Shown one piece after another: positions 1 through 5,777 of a stretch of DNA of 12,771 bases. The translations under genes were made by a program, and so were the position numbers. The DNA comes from DATAWZ01 sp036266975 (GTDB lineage Bacteria; Actinomycetota; Thermoleophilia; Solirubrobacterales; Solirubrobacteraceae): positions 1-12,771 of the forward strand of contig DATAWZ010000096.1 in NCBI GenBank assembly GCA_036266975.1, written 5' to 3'. The notes under the pieces were generated by a model. That model was not told the origin of the DNA. It saw nothing but the letters and a program-made list of their open reading frames with translations, and made no database searches. The number at the start of each line of letters is the position of its first letter. Positions within the stretch are counted from its first letter, which is position 1.

Positions 1-893
1 TGAAAGCCCCGGCCGGGGGCCTCGAAGGCGCGTGCGAGGGGCGAGCCGATCATCACCGCGTCGGCGCCGCAGGCGATCGCCTTGGAGACGTCGCCGCCGT
101 TGCGCATGCCGCCGTCGGCGATCACCTGGCAGTAGTTGCCGGTCTCGAGCATGTGGGTCGAGCGGGCCGCCGCCGCGTCGGCGATCGCCGTCGCCTGCGG
201 CACCCCGATGCCCAGCACGCCGCGGGTGGTGCAGGCCGCGCCCGGTCCCACGCCGACGAGCACGCCGGCGGCGCCGGTGCGCATCAGGTGCAGCGCGGTG
301 TGGTAGGAGGCGCAGCCGCCCACCACGCACGGCACCTCCAGGGCGGGGATGAACTCCTTGAGGTTGAGCGGCTCGCTGGTCTGCGAGACGTGCTCGCCCG
401 AGACGACCGTGCCCTGGATGACCAGGATGTCGAGCCCGGCCTCGAGGGCGATCTCGTAGTAGCGGCGCACGCGCTGCGGCGTCAGCGAGGCGGCGCATAC
501 GACCTTGCGCTCCTTGATCTCGCGGATGCGGCGGTCGATCAGCTCCTCCTTGACCGGCTCGACGTAGATCTCCTGCATCTCGCGTGTGGCGGTCTCGCGC
601 GGGAGCTCGGCGATCCGCTGAAGCTGCTCCTCGGCGTCCTCGAAACGCGTCCAGATCCCCTCGAGGTTCAGCACGGCCAGCCCGCCGAGCTCGCCGATGA
701 TCCCGGCCGTCTCGGGCGAGACGACGCCGTCCATCGCCGAGGCCATCAACGGCAGGTCGAAGTTGTAGTCCCCGAGCTTCCAGGTGATGTCGATGTCGTC
801 GGGGTCGCGGGTGCGCCGCGAGGGGACGATCGCGATGTCATCGAAGCCGTATGCGCGGCGCGCCTTCTTGCCGCGACCGATCTCTACTTCCAT
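1..893 (-). CDS. guaB3: GuaB3-family IMP dehydrogenase-like protein (3' end cut by the window)
   Basis: The protein belongs to the IMP dehydrogenase/GMP reductase TIM-barrel family, whose canonical member oxidises IMP to XMP in guanine nucleotide synthesis in the cytosol. The first 297 residues are visible. They contain the catalytic-loop motif GPGAACTTRGVLG (about 217-229, candidate nucleophile Cys221), the phosphate-binding stretch ADGGMRNGGD (259-268) and GSPLARAFEAPG (283-294). The barrel runs straight through with no CBS-pair insertion, and with the opening GRGKKARRAYGFDDIAIVPS this matches actinobacterial GuaB3 proteins of roughly 370-380 residues rather than classical GuaB, so about 75-80 residues are missing. 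The ATG at 893 follows GGGAGGA seven bases upstream. Whether GuaB3 proteins have full IMP dehydrogenase activity is less certain than for GuaB. The minus-strand terminator at 1005-1036 separates it from the upstream kinase, so it probably has its own promoter. Confidence 0.9.
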   Translation of the reverse strand, partial: MEVEIGRGKKARRAYGFDDIAIVPSRRTRDPDDIDITWKLGDYNFDLPLMASAMDGVVSPETAGIIGELGGLAVLNLEGIWTRFEDAEEQLQRIAELPRETATREMQEIYVEPVKEELIDRRIREIKERKVVCAASLTPQRVRRYYEIALEAGLDILVIQGTVVSGEHVSQTSEPLNLKEFIPALEVPCVVGGCASYHTALHLMRTGAAGVLVGVGPGAACTTRGVLGIGVPQATAIADAAAARSTHMLETGNYCQVIADGGMRNGGDVSKAIACGADAVMIGSPLARAFEAPGRGF

Positions 894-900
894 TGAGGCA

Positions 901-907
901 TCCTCCC
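901..907 (-). promoter_or_regulatory. Shine-Dalgarno of the GuaB3-family gene
   Basis: GGGAGGA lies seven bases before the ATG at 893 on the minus strand. It fixes the start and shows that this genome uses strong Shine-Dalgarno sites for some genes, in contrast to several neighbours that have none. Confidence 0.8.
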
Positions 908-1004
908 ATGCGCGGCGGACATACCGGGGAGGGCAGCCGGCCGCTGGAACCGGGCCCCTCGGCTGGTGTTCACGGGGTGGACGCCCCTCCGACGATGGCC
1001 GCCC

Positions 1005-1036
1005 GCAGAAGAGAAGACCCCGCTTGCGGCGGGGTC
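1005..1036 (-). terminator. Intrinsic terminator of the carboxypeptidase-pfkB unit
   Basis: On the minus strand GACCCCGC, a five-base loop CGCAA and GCGGGGTC form a perfect 8-bp GC-rich stem (1036 down to 1016), followed at once by TTCTCTTCT. It sits about 130 bases after the kinase stop at 1165. The T-rich tract is on the minus-strand side only, so direction is clear. Confidence 0.75.
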
Positions 1037-1164
1037 GTATCGGCGGCGGGCGAGCCGGCCGAGCGCGGGCTCTGGGACGAGCGGCAACCTGCGATCGAGG
1101 ATACCAACCGGGGCCGTCGCCATCGCGCCCCTGGACCCCGCAATCTGCGAGGAAGGCGCGAGCT

Positions 1165-2124
1165 TCAGCTGACCTCGGCCGGCCGCTCGACCGCGCGCAC
1201 CTCGACCTCGCCGAGCAGCCGCTCGACCTCGCGCGAATCGATCAGCCCCGCGCCCAGGCGACCGGTCGACTCCGCGCCGCAGGCCACCCCGAAGCGCAGG
1301 CAGTCCGCCGGCGACTGTCCGCCGTAACGGGCGGCGACGTAGCCGGCCAGGAAGGCGTCGCCCGAGCCGACCGCGGCGACCGTCTCGCGCGGCTCGATGC
1401 TCGCCCGCAGCAGCCGCGGGCTGCCGTCGACGATGACCTGGGCCAGGCAGCCGTCGGGCAGAGTCATGATCGCCTCGCGGGCGCCGAGCTGGGCCATCTC
1501 GCGCACGGCGATCGTTCGGTCCTCCTCGTCGTTGAACTCGTGCCCGACGAGCTCCTCGGCCTCGAGCACGTTGGGCGAGACGACGCTCGGCTCGGCGCGC
1601 ACCGCCAACCGCAGCGGCTCGCCGTCGGTGTCGATGACGGTGAGCACGCCGACCTTGGCCAGGTCGCGGGTCAGGCGCGCGTACAGATCGGGCTCGACCC
1701 CGCGCGGCAGCGAGCCGGCGAACACGACGATCGCCGCCCCGCGGGCGAGGTAGACGAGCTTGTCGCGGAAGAGCTCGACCTCCTTCTCGGACACCGCCGG
1801 GCCGCGCTCGTTGATCTCGGTCGTGTCGTTGTTGGTCGGATCGAGCACGGCGGTGTTCGTGCGCGACTCCTCGCGGATGCGCACGAAGTCGTTGAGGATC
1901 GACTCCTCGGTGAGCTGCTCGACGATGTGCGTCCCGGTCGCCCCGCCGGCGAAACCGGTCGCGATCACCGGCTGGCCGAGCGTCTTGAGCGTGCGGGCGA
2001 TGTTGACGCCCTTGCCGCCGGCCATCGTGCGCTGCTCGACGGTGCGGTGGCGCCGCCCGAGCCGGAAGTTGGGCACCGAAAGCGACTTGTCGATCGCCGC
2101 GTTGAGCGTGACGGTGATGATCAT
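1165..2124 (-). CDS. 1-phosphofructokinase-family hexose kinase (PfkB/ribokinase fold)
   Basis: This 319-residue cytosolic sugar or sugar-phosphate kinase belongs to the FruK/LacC/Pfk-2 branch of the PfkB family, which phosphorylates fructose-1-phosphate, tagatose-6-phosphate or fructose-6-phosphate with ATP. Visible motifs are the N-terminal TLNAAIDKS (6-14), the substrate-site glycine motif AGGKGVNIA (35-43), GSLPRG (137-142), SPNVLEAEELVG (183-194) and the anion-hole/catalytic motif GSGDAFLAGY (253-262) with candidate base Asp256. Length is normal for the family. The usual opening is TLNPAID; here Pro is Ala. The ATG overlaps the carboxypeptidase stop as ATGA (2121-2124), so translation is probably coupled, and no strong Shine-Dalgarno is seen. 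The exact substrate cannot be read from sequence, so I assign no symbol. No PTS gene lies nearby to argue for fructose-1-phosphate. Confidence 0.9.
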   Translation of the reverse strand: MIITVTLNAAIDKSLSVPNFRLGRRHRTVEQRTMAGGKGVNIARTLKTLGQPVIATGFAGGATGTHIVEQLTEESILNDFVRIREESRTNTAVLDPTNNDTTEINERGPAVSEKEVELFRDKLVYLARGAAIVVFAGSLPRGVEPDLYARLTRDLAKVGVLTVIDTDGEPLRLAVRAEPSVVSPNVLEAEELVGHEFNDEEDRTIAVREMAQLGAREAIMTLPDGCLAQVIVDGSPRLLRASIEPRETVAAVGSGDAFLAGYVAARYGGQSPADCLRFGVACGAESTGRLGAGLIDSREVERLLGEVEVRAVERPAEVS

Positions 2125-3362
2125 TGTCGATCGTCCAGCTCGAGCGTTCGGCCCGCCACGCTTCGGCGGGTGGCGCGCCGACGCAAGTCGACCAGAAGCA
2201 GGCTACAGGCAATGACGCCGATCAGGAGCACGATCGTGAGCGCTCGGCCCAGATAGTTGCGCAGTCGCTCGCCCACGGTCGCCTTGGCCACCGAGTCGGC
2301 GAGCACGAGCGCGGTGTGGGCAACGGTGCGACCGTCGAGGCGCACGAGCACGGTTCCCTCCCGGCGGCCGGCTCGGGCCGGCCCGAGCACGCTCGAGGGA
2401 ACCCCCTCGACCTTCAGCGTCACCCGCTCGCCGCGCGGGAGCAGGACCGAGACCGCGCGCGCGGCGACGAGCGCCACCCGCCCGGAGCGGTAGCGCTCGC
2501 CGGTGCTCGCCAGGCGCTGGCCGGCGGTCAGCACCGTGCGCTCGCCGAAGGCGGCCAGCCCCGAGCGCAGCAGCGTCAGCGTGTCGGCGTCGCGGGCGGT
2601 GCTCGAGGGGTCGCCCATGACGGCCGAGAGGACGCGCACGCGGCCCGCGCGCGCCTCGCCGACGAGGACGTAGCCGGCGCCGTCGGTGTGCCCGGTCTTG
2701 ACGCCCACCACGTAGGAGTAGCGACCGACGAGGTCGTTGAGGTTCTGCACGCGCCGGGGGAAGGCGCCGCTGCGCAGCTCGGCCGACGGCTCGGCGACGA
2801 CCTCATCGATGAACGAGTAGTGCAGCAGCAGGTAGTTGGCCAGGCGCACGAGGTCGCTCGCCGTCGAGTAGTTGCCGGCCGTGTCCAGGCCCACCGGCGT
2901 GGAGTAGTGGGTGTGCGCCAGCCCGAGTGCGCTCGCCTGCGCGTTCATCATCGCCACGAACGCGGGGACCGAGCCGCCGACGTCGACCGCGAGCGTCTGC
3001 GCGGCCTCGTCGGCCGAGGGCAGCAGCATCGCGCGCAGCAGGTCGGCCACCGTCAACCGCTCGCCCGGCTGCAGGCCGATCGTCGACTGGCCCTGCCCGG
3101 TCGGGTAGCGCACGACGGGCAGCCGGGTCGACAGGCGCGGCTCGTGCTCGAGCGTGACCAGCGCGGTCATCAGCTTGGTCGTGCTCGCCATCGGCAGCTC
3201 GACGTCCGCGTCGCGCGAGGCGACCACGTCGTTCAGGTCCGGTTCCCACGCGATCCATGCGCGCGCGCTGAGCGCCGGCGCCACCGCCCGCGCGCTCGCC
3301 GCGAGCAGCGCGCACAGCAGGCAGGCGCCCGCCGCCCATGCCGTCACCCGACGGACGATCAC
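2121..3362 (-). CDS. D-alanyl-D-alanine carboxypeptidase, peptidase S11 family, membrane-anchored
   Basis: This exported penicillin-binding-protein-type enzyme should trim the terminal D-Ala from peptidoglycan stem peptides. Of 413 residues, 1-28 form a signal peptide or N-terminal anchor (VRR then a hydrophobic core). The catalytic SxxK motif is S60-T-T-K63, the KTG motif is K222-T-G224 within VKTGHTDGAGYV, and a hydrophobic helix near 373-392 followed by arginine-rich residues gives a C-terminal membrane anchor, as in this family. The second motif is unusual: the expected SxN reads S116-A-D118. The start is GTG at 3362, overlapping the upstream stop as GTGA (3359-3362); no in-frame alternative leaves the signal peptide intact. 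It sits between a small membrane protein and a sugar kinase in one overlapping run of genes. Confidence 0.92.
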   Translation of the reverse strand: MIVRRVTAWAAGACLLCALLAASARAVAPALSARAWIAWEPDLNDVVASRDADVELPMASTTKLMTALVTLEHEPRLSTRLPVVRYPTGQGQSTIGLQPGERLTVADLLRAMLLPSADEAAQTLAVDVGGSVPAFVAMMNAQASALGLAHTHYSTPVGLDTAGNYSTASDLVRLANYLLLHYSFIDEVVAEPSAELRSGAFPRRVQNLNDLVGRYSYVVGVKTGHTDGAGYVLVGEARAGRVRVLSAVMGDPSSTARDADTLTLLRSGLAAFGERTVLTAGQRLASTGERYRSGRVALVAARAVSVLLPRGERVTLKVEGVPSSVLGPARAGRREGTVLVRLDGRTVAHTALVLADSVAKATVGERLRNYLGRALTIVLLIGVIACSLLLVDLRRRATRRSVAGRTLELDDRQ

Positions 3363-3835
3363 CGCCGCGTCCGGCTTCGCCGCTGGGCGTGCGAGGGGCG
3401 CGAGGCGTGGTGCGCCGGCGCCTTGCGCGGCGGATTCGCCCGGGTCCCGGAAGACCCCTTCGCCTTCGACGGCAGGTGCGGGAGCAGGTTGATCGCCTGT
3501 TGCAGGCCGGAGCTCAGCGGCGAGGAGCCGCTCGGCGCCGGATGCGCGCTCGGGCGCGAACGGGCATCGGCCGGGGGCCGGGCCGCCCGGTGCGCGGCCG
3601 CATGGGCCGGTCGGTGCGCGGGAGCCCTCCGGTGCGACGCGCGCCGATGGGTCACCGGGTCACCGCGGTGCGGGACGCGAGCAGGAGGAGGCCGGCGGAC
3701 GGGCGCGCTCGTGCGGACGATCGTCGTGGTCGTGCGCCCCGCGAAGCGGTGGATGTCGACAGCGAACAGCGTGACCGTCGCGGCGGCCGCCATGATGGCG
3801 AGCGGCGCCAGGTACCGCGCTGAGGTTCGGTGCAT
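3359..3835 (-). CDS. Small Pro/Arg/His/Ser-rich single-pass membrane protein, function unknown
   Basis: Of 158 residues, 1-8 are short and basic, 9-27 form one hydrophobic helix (opening TSARYLAPLAIMAAAATV), and the rest, presumably outside the cell, is low-complexity and very rich in Pro, Arg, His, Ala and Ser. A less biased patch, SGLQQAINLLPHLP, lies near 108-121. I recognise no domain. The opening resembles, from memory, N-terminal anchors of short actinobacterial LysM wall proteins, but no LysM repeat is present. Reality is supported by the 4-base overlap of its TGA with the carboxypeptidase GTG, the clear hydrophobic segment and a TATGAT box upstream. Against it, low-complexity frames are easy to obtain in such GC-rich DNA. 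A role beside the carboxypeptidase at the cell envelope is inference. Confidence 0.6.
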   Translation of the reverse strand: MHRTSARYLAPLAIMAAAATVTLFAVDIHRFAGRTTTTIVRTSAPVRRPPPARVPHRGDPVTHRRASHRRAPAHRPAHAAAHRAARPPADARSRPSAHPAPSGSSPLSSGLQQAINLLPHLPSKAKGSSGTRANPPRKAPAHHASRPSHAQRRSRTRR

Positions 3836-3846
3836 GAGGCGCGGGC

Positions 3847-3852
3847 ATCATA
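3847..3852 (-). promoter_or_regulatory. Candidate -10 box TATGAT upstream of the small membrane protein
   Basis: TATGAT on the minus strand is one mismatch from TATAAT and lies 11 bases before the ATG at 3835. GACTTG or CGACTT 16-17 bases further upstream is a weak -35. No Shine-Dalgarno is present. It would start transcription only 4-5 bases before the ATG, giving the membrane protein-carboxypeptidase-kinase set a promoter separate from pyrF. Confidence 0.4.
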
Positions 3853-3886
3853 GGGCGGCCACCAGCGGCAAGTCGCACGTCCGCCG

Positions 3887-4819
3887 TCAACGGGCCTCTC
3901 CGCCGAGGCCCCAGGCCAGCTCGCGCAGCCGCTCGGCCTCGGCACGGGCCGCCGCGCCGGGGTCTCCCGCGCGATCGCGGTGCGCCCCGGCGATGCTCCG
4001 CGAGGCGGTCACCAGCCCGAGATGACGTCCGGGCGCGAACGCCGGCGCGAGGTCCTCCACGCGCCCGCCCTGGGCGCCGACGCCGGGCAGCAGGAACACC
4101 GCGCGCGGCATCAGCTCGCGCATGCGCTCGAGGTGGGCGGGCTCGGTCGCGCCGACCACCGCGCCGACGTCGGACGGGTCGCCCTCGCCCAGGCGATCGA
4201 CGAGCGCCGCCAGGCGCTCCCACACCGGCGAACCGTCCTTGAGCGGAAGGTCCATCACGTCGGCGGCGCCGGGGTTGGAGGTCCGCACGAGTACGAACGC
4301 GCCGGCGCGGGCGGCGCGGGCCCCGCGCACGAACGGGTCGAGCGCGTCCTCGCCGAGCAGCGGATTGACGGTGATGGCGTCGGCGCCGAGCCCGGGGACC
4401 TCGCCGAAGGGCGTGGCCACCGACCCGACCAACCCCTGGGCGTAGGCGACCGCGCTGACCGGCACGTCGCCGCGCTTGCCGTCGGCGAGCACGAGCAGGC
4501 CGCTGGCGCGCGCGCTGGCGACCACCTCGCAGAGCGCCCCCCAGCCGGCGGCGCCGAGCCGCTCGAAGCACGCGAGCTGCGGCTTGACCGCCACGCACGC
4601 CGGGCCGGCGGCGTGGATCAGCAGGCGGCAGTGGGCGGCGATGGCCGCCGCCGCCCGGCGGGCCGGCGGCCCGTCCCCCGGCGCCTCGGCGATCGCCTCC
4701 GGCCACAGCGACATCGGGTCGGGGTCGAGCCCGAGGACGAGCTGGGACTCGCGCCGCTCCACCTGCGCGCGCAGCCGCGCCCCGAACGTGCCGACCGCCG
4801 CCCCGCTGGTGGCCGCCAT
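3887..4819 (-). CDS. pyrF: Orotidine 5'-phosphate decarboxylase, class II
   Basis: This enzyme decarboxylates OMP to UMP, the last step of de novo pyrimidine synthesis, in the cytosol. Of 310 residues, the N-terminal LVLGLDPDP (about 27-35) starts the barrel. The catalytic tetrad region LADGKRGDVP (111-120) supplies Asp113, Lys115 and Asp118. ITVNPLLGEDALDPF, LLPGVGAQGG and VTASRSI (phosphate-binding Arg) follow in the order seen in the longer mycobacterial/actinobacterial class. The reading frame is open to 4921, but the start at 4819 is preferred because GGGAGGGG (4826-4833) lies six bases upstream and the homologous region begins soon after. No other pyrimidine gene is in view. The next gene downstream begins 51 bases after the stop, so read-through into it is possible. 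Confidence 0.93.
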   Translation of the reverse strand: MAATSGAAVGTFGARLRAQVERRESQLVLGLDPDPMSLWPEAIAEAPGDGPPARRAAAAIAAHCRLLIHAAGPACVAVKPQLACFERLGAAGWGALCEVVASARASGLLVLADGKRGDVPVSAVAYAQGLVGSVATPFGEVPGLGADAITVNPLLGEDALDPFVRGARAARAGAFVLVRTSNPGAADVMDLPLKDGSPVWERLAALVDRLGEGDPSDVGAVVGATEPAHLERMRELMPRAVFLLPGVGAQGGRVEDLAPAFAPGRHLGLVTASRSIAGAHRDRAGDPGAAARAEAERLRELAWGLGGEAR

Positions 4820-4825
4820 CAGCGA

Positions 4826-4833
4826 CCCCTCCC
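4826..4833 (-). promoter_or_regulatory. Shine-Dalgarno that decides the pyrF start
   Basis: GGGAGGGG on the minus strand, six bases before the ATG at 4819, selects this start over the longer open frame that extends to 4921. Confidence 0.75.
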
Positions 4834-4877
4834 GCCGGCGCCGCGCGCGTCTGCCTCGGGCCCGTGCATCTCCCGAC

Positions 4878-4883
4878 ACGCTA
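4878..4883 (-). promoter_or_regulatory. Possible pyrF -10 box (TAGCGT)
   Basis: TAGCGT on the minus strand fits the TANNNT pattern and would give a leader of about 50 bases before the pyrF ATG. No matching -35 is evident, so this is weak. Confidence 0.25.
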
Positions 4884-5057
4884 GCTTCCAGGACGACCGA
4901 ACGCGCACTGACCGCGCGCACGGCCCGCCCCGCTACCCCGCCGGGCCGCGACTTCGACGTTCCGGCGCCTACGAATCCGCCCGCGCATCGCTGGCCGCCT
5001 AGCTATCCGCCGTGGGCGGGCCTAATCCTCATTCCGGTGGGGATCCTGGGCGAACGG

Positions 5058-5063
5058 CACAAT
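5058..5063 (+). promoter_or_regulatory. Candidate -10 box of the 46-residue gene
   Basis: CACAAT lies eight bases before the ATG at 5072 and no Shine-Dalgarno precedes the start. The spacing would put the transcription start at or next to the ATG, suggesting a leaderless mRNA. No clear -35 is seen. Confidence 0.35.
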
Positions 5064-5071
5064 ACGCGCCG

Positions 5072-5212
5072 ATGAGCCCGTCCCGCATCGCCTGGCTGGT
5101 GACCGTCCTGGTCGCCCTGATCACGAGCGTGCTCGTGCTGATCTCGGGCTATCACGGCTACGCCGCGGTCTTCTTCGCCGTCGGCGTCGCGGCGGCGATC
5201 AACCTGTTGTAG
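5072..5212 (+). CDS. 46-residue two-helix membrane protein, function unknown
   Basis: The small protein starts MSPSRIAWLV and consists almost entirely of two hydrophobic segments (about 5-25 and 29-46) joined by a short GYHGY turn, ending INLL. It has no motif tying it to a function. It is probably real: the hydrophobic pattern is continuous, the ATG has a plausible -10 box at leaderless spacing, and G/C occupies nearly every third position. An upstream in-frame ATG at 5012 would add a non-hydrophobic, proline/glycine-rich 20 residues and is not preferred. Its last 14 bases overlap the end of the convergent rdgB gene. Confidence 0.6.
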   Translation: MSPSRIAWLVTVLVALITSVLVLISGYHGYAAVFFAVGVAAAINLL

Positions 5213-5777
5213 GCCTGAGGGCCTCCGCCATGCGCCGCAGCGCCCGCCCGCGATGGCTGATCGCGTCCTTGTGCTCGTCGCTCAACTCGGCCATCGTACG
5301 CCCGTCGCCGACGTCGTCGGGCATGAACACCGGGTCGTAGCCGAAGCCCCGCTCGCCGCGTGGCGCCGCGGCCATCCGCCCGGCGCAGCGGCCGCTGAAC
5401 AGCCGCTCGCGCCCGTCGCCGCCGTCGACCAGCGCGATCACGCACACGTAGGCCAGCGGGCTGCCCGCCGGCGCCTGCTCGATCAGCAGCGCAAGGTTCT
5501 CGGCGTCGCCCGCCGTCTCCCCGGCGTAGCGCGCGGAGTGGACGCCGGGCCGGCCGCCGAGCGCGGCGGCCTCGATCCCCGAGTCGTCGGCGACGACCAG
5601 CCGTCGGGTCGCGCGCGCCGCCGCGCGCGCCTTGCCCAGGGCGTTGGCGGCGTAGGTCGCGCCGTCCTCGGGCGGCAGCTGCACGTCCTCGCCGAGCGAG
5701 TCGATCTCGATGCCGTCGAGCACGCGGCCGACCTCGCGCAGCTTGTGCGCGTTGCGCGTCGCCAGCAGCAGCTTCAC
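5199..5777 (-). CDS. rdgB: XTP/dITP diphosphatase (non-canonical purine NTP pyrophosphatase)
   Basis: This enzyme removes deaminated purine nucleotides (dITP, ITP, XTP) from the pool by hydrolysis to the monophosphate and pyrophosphate, keeping them out of DNA and RNA. Of 192 residues, all family hallmarks are visible: ATRNAHKLREV (6-16), VVADDSGIEA (61-70, with the metal/catalytic Asp pair 64-65), GVHSARYAG (78-86), GFGYDPVF (144-151) and ISHRGRAL (173-180). Length is normal. The start is GTG at 5777, overlapping the rph stop as GTGA (5774-5777), so expression is coupled to rph, a gene pair seen in many bacteria. The C-terminus overlaps the convergent small membrane gene by 14 bases. Confidence 0.95.
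   Translation of the reverse strand: MKLLLATRNAHKLREVGRVLDGIEIDSLGEDVQLPPEDGATYAANALGKARAAARATRRLVVADDSGIEAAALGGRPGVHSARYAGETAGDAENLALLIEQAPAGSPLAYVCVIALVDGGDGRERLFSGRCAGRMAAAPRGERGFGYDPVFMPDDVGDGRTMAELSDEHKDAISHRGRALRRMAEALRPTTG

Larger units (their letters stand above)
894..1164. other. Intergenic region between the pfkB-family gene and guaB3
   Basis: This stretch of 271 bases holds the kinase terminator (1005-1036) and the guaB3 Shine-Dalgarno (901-907). The guaB3 promoter should lie between about 910 and 1004. I see only a weak TATGTC-like box near 919-925 and no convincing -35. No tRNA, small protein or repeat is supportable. Confidence 0.6.
4820..5071. other. Divergent intergenic region between pyrF and the small membrane gene
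   Basis: These 252 bases must carry the promoters of two divergent genes. Apart from the pyrF Shine-Dalgarno, a possible pyrF -10 at 4878-4883 and a CACAAT box at 5058-5063, I see no strong hairpin, repeat or additional gene. It is less GC-uniform than the coding regions, with AT-containing patches near 4995-5035. Confidence 0.5.

Noticed and set aside
884..1123. Minus-strand open frame starting ATG at 1123 (MATAPVGILDRRLPLVPEP...) in the gap before guaB3.
   Set aside because: It runs through the intrinsic terminator and over the guaB3 Shine-Dalgarno and start, has only a weak ribosome site and becomes compositionally arbitrary after about 25 residues.
2124..4025. A 633-residue plus-strand frame across the carboxypeptidase region.
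   Set aside because: It is antisense to the carboxypeptidase with its SxxK and KTG motifs, and low-complexity throughout.
4820..4921. Longer pyrF start at 4921.
   Set aside because: The added 34 residues are arginine-rich and unlike PyrF, and the strong Shine-Dalgarno sits before 4819.
5211..5224. AGGCC-TGAG-GGCCT hairpin at the junction of the small membrane gene and rdgB.
   Set aside because: The stem is only five base pairs, lies within rdgB coding sequence and has no T tract on either strand, so a bidirectional terminator is not supported.
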